The position numbers were made by a program, and so were the translations under genes. Of a stretch of DNA of 64,000 nt, positions 44,746 to 64,000 are shown one piece after another (the first letter of the stretch is position 1; every line of letters starts with the position of its first letter). The notes under the pieces are model-generated. The model worked only from the letters and a program-made list of their open reading frames with translations. It was not told where the DNA came from and searched no databases. Origin of the DNA: Lytechinus pictus (lineage: Eukaryota > Echinodermata > Echinoidea > Temnopleuroida > Toxopneustidae); the NCBI RefSeq assembly GCF_037042905.1, contig NC_087253.1:7700501-7764500 (forward strand). The letters are read 5' to 3'.

Positions 44746-47700
44746 GTTGTAATTTTTTTCACTCTTGTAAGAAAATACATGAAAACTCAGAGGAAAGAAT
44801 ATTTCATTTCCAGATGGGTCTAAGTCATGTATTTATGTTTTCTTTATTATTAATTTTACTATTTATTTTTTTATTCACTTGTCTTTTTTTAGGGGCGCAG
44901 GTGGGGGTTGTGTTTTGAATTGGAAAATGGGGATGGGATTGGTACAAGTTTTTGTGTCACTTTTGTTTCTCTTGTTTTTAGTGCTTGTTTGGAGCTTTGA
45001 TGTCTGTTTTGTTGTTGTTTAGAGCTTTGTTATATATTTTTCCTGGTTGTTTTTTGTTTTGTTTTGAAAGAAATAGACCACTCTTTTCCTTTTCTTTTGG
45101 CTTCGACAAATAATTTGAATTTATTTATTTTTCTTTAAAAAGAGAGCTCAAACAGGGCCTTAATATGTATACAAATATAAGACATTGACAACTGATAGAA
45201 TATATTAAAACTTAATTTTCGTCCTTCTTGATACTTGAAATAAATTGCATACAATTCTACATACATATTTTACACTCAGCTGCTCATTCCTTCGAAAAAA
45301 ATGTAATCACATGTCCATTGTCTCTCAAATCAAAAGCTACATATTATACATGTATAACAAATTGTTGAAACAATAGAATACATAAGGAATTGGTGAAACA
45401 ATGAAAATCATCAGAAAAAAGCACACATATTTATATTTGGTCATACAAAGTACAAAAGAAAATGTTTTATATGTAAAAAAGGACCCCCGTACATACACAT
45501 ATACAAAATTACAATACTAAGTTGAAAAAGAGCTTGTAATTTATATCAGAAAAACAAAGAAATACATTAGAAATTACAATAACAATACTTTAGACAAATT
45601 CATTTAGGAAATTATCTACATGATGCTGTCTTGATGCCAACTAAATTATATGAATTATCTATCATAATCACCTTCATTTGGCAAAAAAAGAGGCGAGTAA
45701 TTGTGATTTTGTGTTATTTGCATAATTAATTAGAATTAATTAGAAGAAATTATTTTACACATAATAAGAAAAATTACAAGATGAATTGATATACATCAAT
45801 TGAGCATTCTCTCACCTTTCCATTGATACCTAAATTACTTCATAGGACTCAAAAACAAAGAAGTTAGAACCTGTTGAAGACTTGGGTTCAAAATGGTCAC
45901 AAAATGGTCACAAAAATGGGTTCTGTACTCCATTGACTTTACATTAAGACAATGACCACAAATTTGGATGAATATGCGCAACTTAAACTGGAATAACTTT
46001 CTAATTTCTTGATGAAAATTAAAGTTCTTGGTATCATTTTAAAGGTCTTTTTAAGAGCTTTCAAGTGATACCAAATTTATTCATATTTGATGATTTTCAT
46101 TTTTTTTGTCACATACCTACACTACAGTATGTAGCCTTCTTTGTTGATCTTATTTTTTTTATTAAGACCTGGCTCGGTCGATCCGCTCATGCAGCGCCTT
46201 TGTCGATTGTCCCGTATTTCATTTTGTGAAATCTGGTCACCCTGGTCATAGTCGTAGTCTACTTGTAAAGAAGGTGTACCGTACGTCTTGTTGACTGCCT
46301 GTACCTGTGGGGAATCTATTTTGTAGATCTATGGTATGCCAATGCAGCACATAACACACACTTAAAAAGTTAATTAAAATATTACTTTTGTAACCATAAC
46401 TACTAATTTCCATATATTTGCAATTTACTTTTGGGGATCATTTTTATATTCACCAGAGACAGAGACTCAAAAACTTGAATTTTGGGCATATTTTTGTGGA
46501 CGCCCTCTGGAAGTAAAATTGCCAGAAAATTGTCATTTTAAAATCTATATTTTTAATTTAAAAAAAATAAAAGAATTCAATTTTCAAAATGACTTTCTAC
46601 AGAATCCAATATAATGACCACCCAAGTGTCTGTATGAATAAAAAATATGTGCCAAAGGCAGACATGCCAATCAACTGTTCCTCTTTTTTGCTATAAATAC
46701 ACCAATACTTTTTTTGTATGATATGTTACTTTACACACCAAATTGTCAAGAAATCAATGACTTTATGGATATACTTTCATATCTAGAAAAAATTATTGAA
46801 CAAACATGCATTTCATATGTTGACTTGCCTGGCTTTCCATAGTTGCGAAACTTGCGATTGATCGGATCAATCGTAACTCTTTGTAAGACGGGGCCCTGAT
46901 ATGCTGCACACACAACACATGCATCATTTTTTGTTTCTAATCCACTAAGACTCTTAGTGGATTAGGAAAGAAAACATGATGCTTTACATAAAAAAAATAC
47001 ATGTACAATGTATTAAAGAAAAAAAACACAATTCTCACACTCCCATTAAATATCTCATCACAACTGCAACTCCTGTGACCATACCATGTAGGCTGTGGTC
47101 TATTCATTATGGTTTTTGTGATTATCTGTCATGAAATGAGTTGCAATGGATTTAAATAAATTTATCTAAAAACTTAAATTGCAATTGATTTGAGTTTGTG
47201 TAGTTAAACATATTGTGGGGTTGAAAATAATACAGTACTAGTATATATGGAGAAATACGGTAAGTGTTTTAAAAACTGAAGAAGGAACAGAAGCTCAATC
47301 ATACACATCAAATGGAAGCAAACGGAGAGGAGAAGATGGAACTTAACTATGAAGACACAGGAACAAAATTGAACTTAACTTGATGAAGTCTGGTCGTGCA
47401 CTGCTTTATTTGCTGGGCTTCCTTGCCTCAGTAAAACTCAGAATTGCATTACAAAATTAGCATATATTCAAATTACACAAAATCAACCAATGAAAATAAA
47501 GAGAATGGAGAAGCCAACTGAAAGTGGAAAAGTCTAATTCATAAAGATAACCAATAAGAGATAGAGGATGGAAATGAATAAGATGTTGAGATGATTACAT
47601 AATAAGAATGTTGAACAAAAGAATCAGATGTGGGAATGTAATGAATGAACACATCTGAATAGGAAAGGAATGACAGGAGAAGTAGGTTGAAAGTCAAATG

Positions 47701-48543
47701 TAAATGGATGACAACAGAAGCATCAAGAATGTAAACAAAGCTGAACTAAAAACCAAAGCTTGAACCATAAATAACTATTAAAGGAAACCGAATGTCAAAA
47801 TAACAGTCCTACAAAATAAAGTGATCCAATGAAAGGAGGAGTTTAAGATTTATCTCTCTCTCTTGTATCCTTCCTCCATTAAGGTCAGAGATCGCTAGTA
47901 TCCGTAGAAATGAATGCAGACACTTCCTAAGGGTTGTTAGAGCTAGAAAAGTTGCTGAGGAGGTTTTGGGGGGTTGTGTGAAGATTGCGAATAAAGTATA
48001 AAATAAGTGTGTGGAGCTGGGTTTTACTGGCATTGTTGAGGTGCACAGGGGGAAGAAAGAGAATACACTCTAGAAATTGCTGAGGGTCTGTCTCAATGTG
48101 ATTCTGATTTGTGACACAGCCAGGGTCACTTTACTTAATGTTGACGTACTGAGATGCCGTTCTTGTCCTCATGTAAACTAAAACTATTGAGGGAGTAGAG
48201 GTCTACTCGGGACGTCGTAAAGGCAACACCGGCCTGTGCAATATATTATTACTCATTATTAATAGGGATATAACAATTTTGTGATACAGCTATTCAATTG
48301 CACAGGAGCAATTCAAGTCCTATGGTACGCATGTACCTATACTGTACTGTACATACATGTAGCACATTTCTTGTGCAAGCTTACATACATAAAAACCTCA
48401 CATTGGTGTGAGTATGTTGAGGGAGAGAGACTAAGGATTGAGTCCTTCCATAAAATTTCAAATTACAAGTGTCCTGTGCGCTTGATACTGACCAATGATC
48501 ATTCTTTAAACTAGTTTTATCTCTTGTTTTATTTGTTTTTCAG
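44746..48543. other. intergenic / possible upstream intron of the SRCR gene
   Basis: AT-rich. A perfect 30-bp hairpin lies at 46937-46966 (CTAATCCACTAAGA and its complement around CT). An end fragment with CGATTGATCGGATCAATCG lies at 46855-46875. The missing 5' exons of the SRCR gene may lie here, but none could be fixed. Confidence 0.4.
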
Positions 48544-62545
<14,002 letters not shown>

Positions 62546-62577
62546 GTGGGTTATCTGGTCGGTTGCATTTTCAAAGG

Positions 62578-63170
62578 TAAAGTCCACCCCAGAAAAATGT
62601 TGATTTGAATAAATAGAGAAAAATCAAACTAGCGTAACACTGAAAATTTCATCAAAATCGGATGCAAAATAAGAAAGTTATGACATTTTAAAATTTTGCT
62701 TATTTTCACAAAACAGTGATATGTACAACTCAGTGACATGTAAATGAGACAGACGATGATCTCCCTCACTCACTATTTCTTTTTGTTATTGTATGAATTC
62801 TACAATATCTCATTTTTTACAGATTTGACAATAAGGACCAACTTGACTGAACCATGTAGTATTAAACAATGCTAATTCCACATGTTCAGGGAGGAACTAA
62901 TCATTGTTTCACTTGATAATGAGCAGAAAATAAGAAAATCCCTTGGTCAAACCTTTGTCTGTTTTGGAATTTCGTTCAGCTGCGCATTGCCAAGTAATGA
63001 TACAATACTGATGGTTTCATGCAAAATACTGATTTCTAAATCAGTTTTTCGTTTATTAGTTGTTCTATGGCATTTCTTTGAAATTACTGATTTCCTCACC
63101 AAAGTACTGATTTTCAACTTTTAAAGTACTGAAATATTCTTGTTCAGGTTGGCAGCCCTGTTTGCTGGAC
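62578..63170. mobile_element. degenerate 0.6-kb-family MITE
   Basis: AGGTAAAGTCCACCCCAG begins it, and TTTCATCAAAATCGGATGCA and AAGTTATGACATTTT follow as in the copies at 20938 and 22388. The right half has drifted or been replaced. Starts 32 bp after the domain 10 donor. Confidence 0.7.
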
Positions 63171-63189
63171 ACAGCTAATTGCAGTCAAA

Positions 63190-63432
63190 GGCAACATTAG
63201 AGACAGTGACTTTCCGTTTCAAAAAATTTTCTTTTCTGTTTCTGAAAATCTGTAATTCCGTTTTAACTTTATCTAAAAATGGAAATTCCGTTCTGTCACC
63301 GAAAATGTACAGAGCAGAAACCTGAATTCCGTTTTGCAAAGGTGAATTCCATGAATTTTTTACATGAAAAGTATAACAACCAAACAGAAATTCTGTTTTA
63401 TTTACTGGTAAAACAGAAAATCACTGTCCCTA
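63190..63432. mobile_element. GACAGTGA-tipped TIR element, 0.24 kb
   Basis: GAGACAGTGACTTTCCGTTT at the left is mirrored by AACAGAAAATCACTGTCCCT at the right. A short member of the family at 53499-54249, with the same ATTCCGTTTT words. Confidence 0.7.
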
Positions 63433-63689
63433 CAACATAGTGCTATGAAATGAAGTAACTCAAGGTTATTCAAAGATTAAGACAGAGGCCTTGCATTCTA
63501 TCTTACATTGAACATATCGGTTTGTTGATGATAACACATTGTTATTTAACTCTTAATGTGCCATTCACTGTAATCAGCAAGTGCCATTCTTTTCAAAGAA
63601 ACTATATTCAATTGTTTTATGTATAAAAAAGGGAATCACCCCTGAGACAATAATATTAAACCTCTTGACCATAAGCTGTAAGAGATGGT

Positions 63690-64000
63690 CCGGGCTGAAA
63701 GTATGTATAGCTTAATAAATAGAGTAGAATTCACTGAGCAAAATGCCGAAAATTTCATCAAAATCGGATAACAAATAACAAAGTTATTGAATTTTTAAGT
63801 TTAGCAATATTTTGTACAAACAGTCGTCATGAATATTCATTAGGTGGGCTGATGATGTCACATCTCCACTTGTTCTTTTGTATTTTATTATATGAAATTA
63901 AGTTTATTCAATTTTTTTCCTCCAAGAACTAGTCAAATTGGATTGAGAACTGATTTAGTGCATTAGATATTGATTGCTGCAACTTATTTCATTATAAGGG
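63690..64000. mobile_element. 0.6-kb-family MITE, truncated by window end
   Basis: GGTCCGGGCTGAAAG leads into AAAATTTCATCAAAATCGGA and CAAAGTTATTGAATTTT, the conserved subterminal words of the AAGTCCACC family. The right arm would be beyond the window. Confidence 0.55.

Larger units (their letters stand above)
42130..46244. mobile_element. possible CAGGGTG-ended element (uncertain)
   Basis: CAGGGTGCAGACGTCCCGTG at the left and the complement of CAGGGTGACCAGATTTCAC at the right both lead into CCCGTATTT phrases. Similar tips occur in hAT transposons. No target duplication and no recognisable transposase were found, so the two ends may be unrelated fragments. Interior parts are listed separately. 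Confidence 0.3.

Noticed and set aside
47245..47257. ATG GAG AAA TAC G before a GTAAGT donor, phase 1, as first exon of the SRCR gene
   Set aside because: Phase fits but it would give no signal peptide, and 13 nt is too little evidence. Would need 5' RACE.
48281..48514. 77-codon frame upstream of the linker exon
   Set aside because: No signal peptide pattern that splices in phase; no domain. Likely chance.

Overview
ORGANISM. The window is intron-rich eukaryotic DNA and is most likely from an echinoderm, probably a sea urchin. Three things suggest this: a multi-exon gene of tandem scavenger-receptor cysteine-rich (SRCR) domains, a family strongly expanded in sea urchins; a six-exon AIF1 gene; and a dense mix of foldback MITEs, tRNA-derived SINEs and CR1/L2-like LINEs. 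The species is inferred, not proven. Most long open frames here are transposon or microsatellite translations. The two real host genes are split into short exons. || LAYOUT. 1-13.9 kb: intergenic and repeat-rich. It holds a long-TIR element (1.8-2.8 kb), a full-length Tc1/mariner transposon with an uninterrupted 342-aa transposase (3445-5340), a spacer-free perfect 190-bp palindrome (5407-5596), a small foldback, a 1.2-kb foldback with ~490-bp arms (6081-7288), a 1.35-kb foldback carrying a tRNA-like sequence in each arm (7740-9085), a SINE and several TIR elements. || 13.9-28.4 kb: a complete six-exon AIF1 (allograft inflammatory factor 1 / IBA1) gene on the minus strand (134 aa). All splice phases join and the introns are full of transposons, including two decayed same-strand LINEs. 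A 212-bp tandem duplication lies just upstream. || 28.4-48.5 kb: intergenic, dominated by a 7.7-kb non-LTR retrotransposon (30.8-38.46 kb). It has a 5' array of ~535-bp monomers and a broken endonuclease/RT ORF. It sits inside a CCAATTGG-rich TIR element and is itself hit by a 1.05-kb insertion with an 8-bp target duplication. A 700-bp polypyrimidine tract and an uncertain 4-kb CAGGGTG-ended region follow. || 48.5-62.5 kb: a plus-strand gene with one linker exon and ten SRCR domains (the tenth cut by an intron). It is incomplete at both ends. Domains 2-9 are each one phase 1-1 exon of 303-345 nt, all multiples of three. The introns carry MITEs, LINE pieces, a relic SRCR exon start and two GTA-type microsatellites, one ~760 bp. 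62.5-64 kb is intron or flank with MITE copies. || HOW IT FITS TOGETHER. AIF1 (a Ca2+/actin-linked cytosolic protein of phagocytes) and a secreted or surface SRCR protein are both typical of innate immune cells. They lie ~20 kb apart and are divergently oriented. A functional link is only inference. All identifications rest on reading motifs and splice joins; no database search was done.
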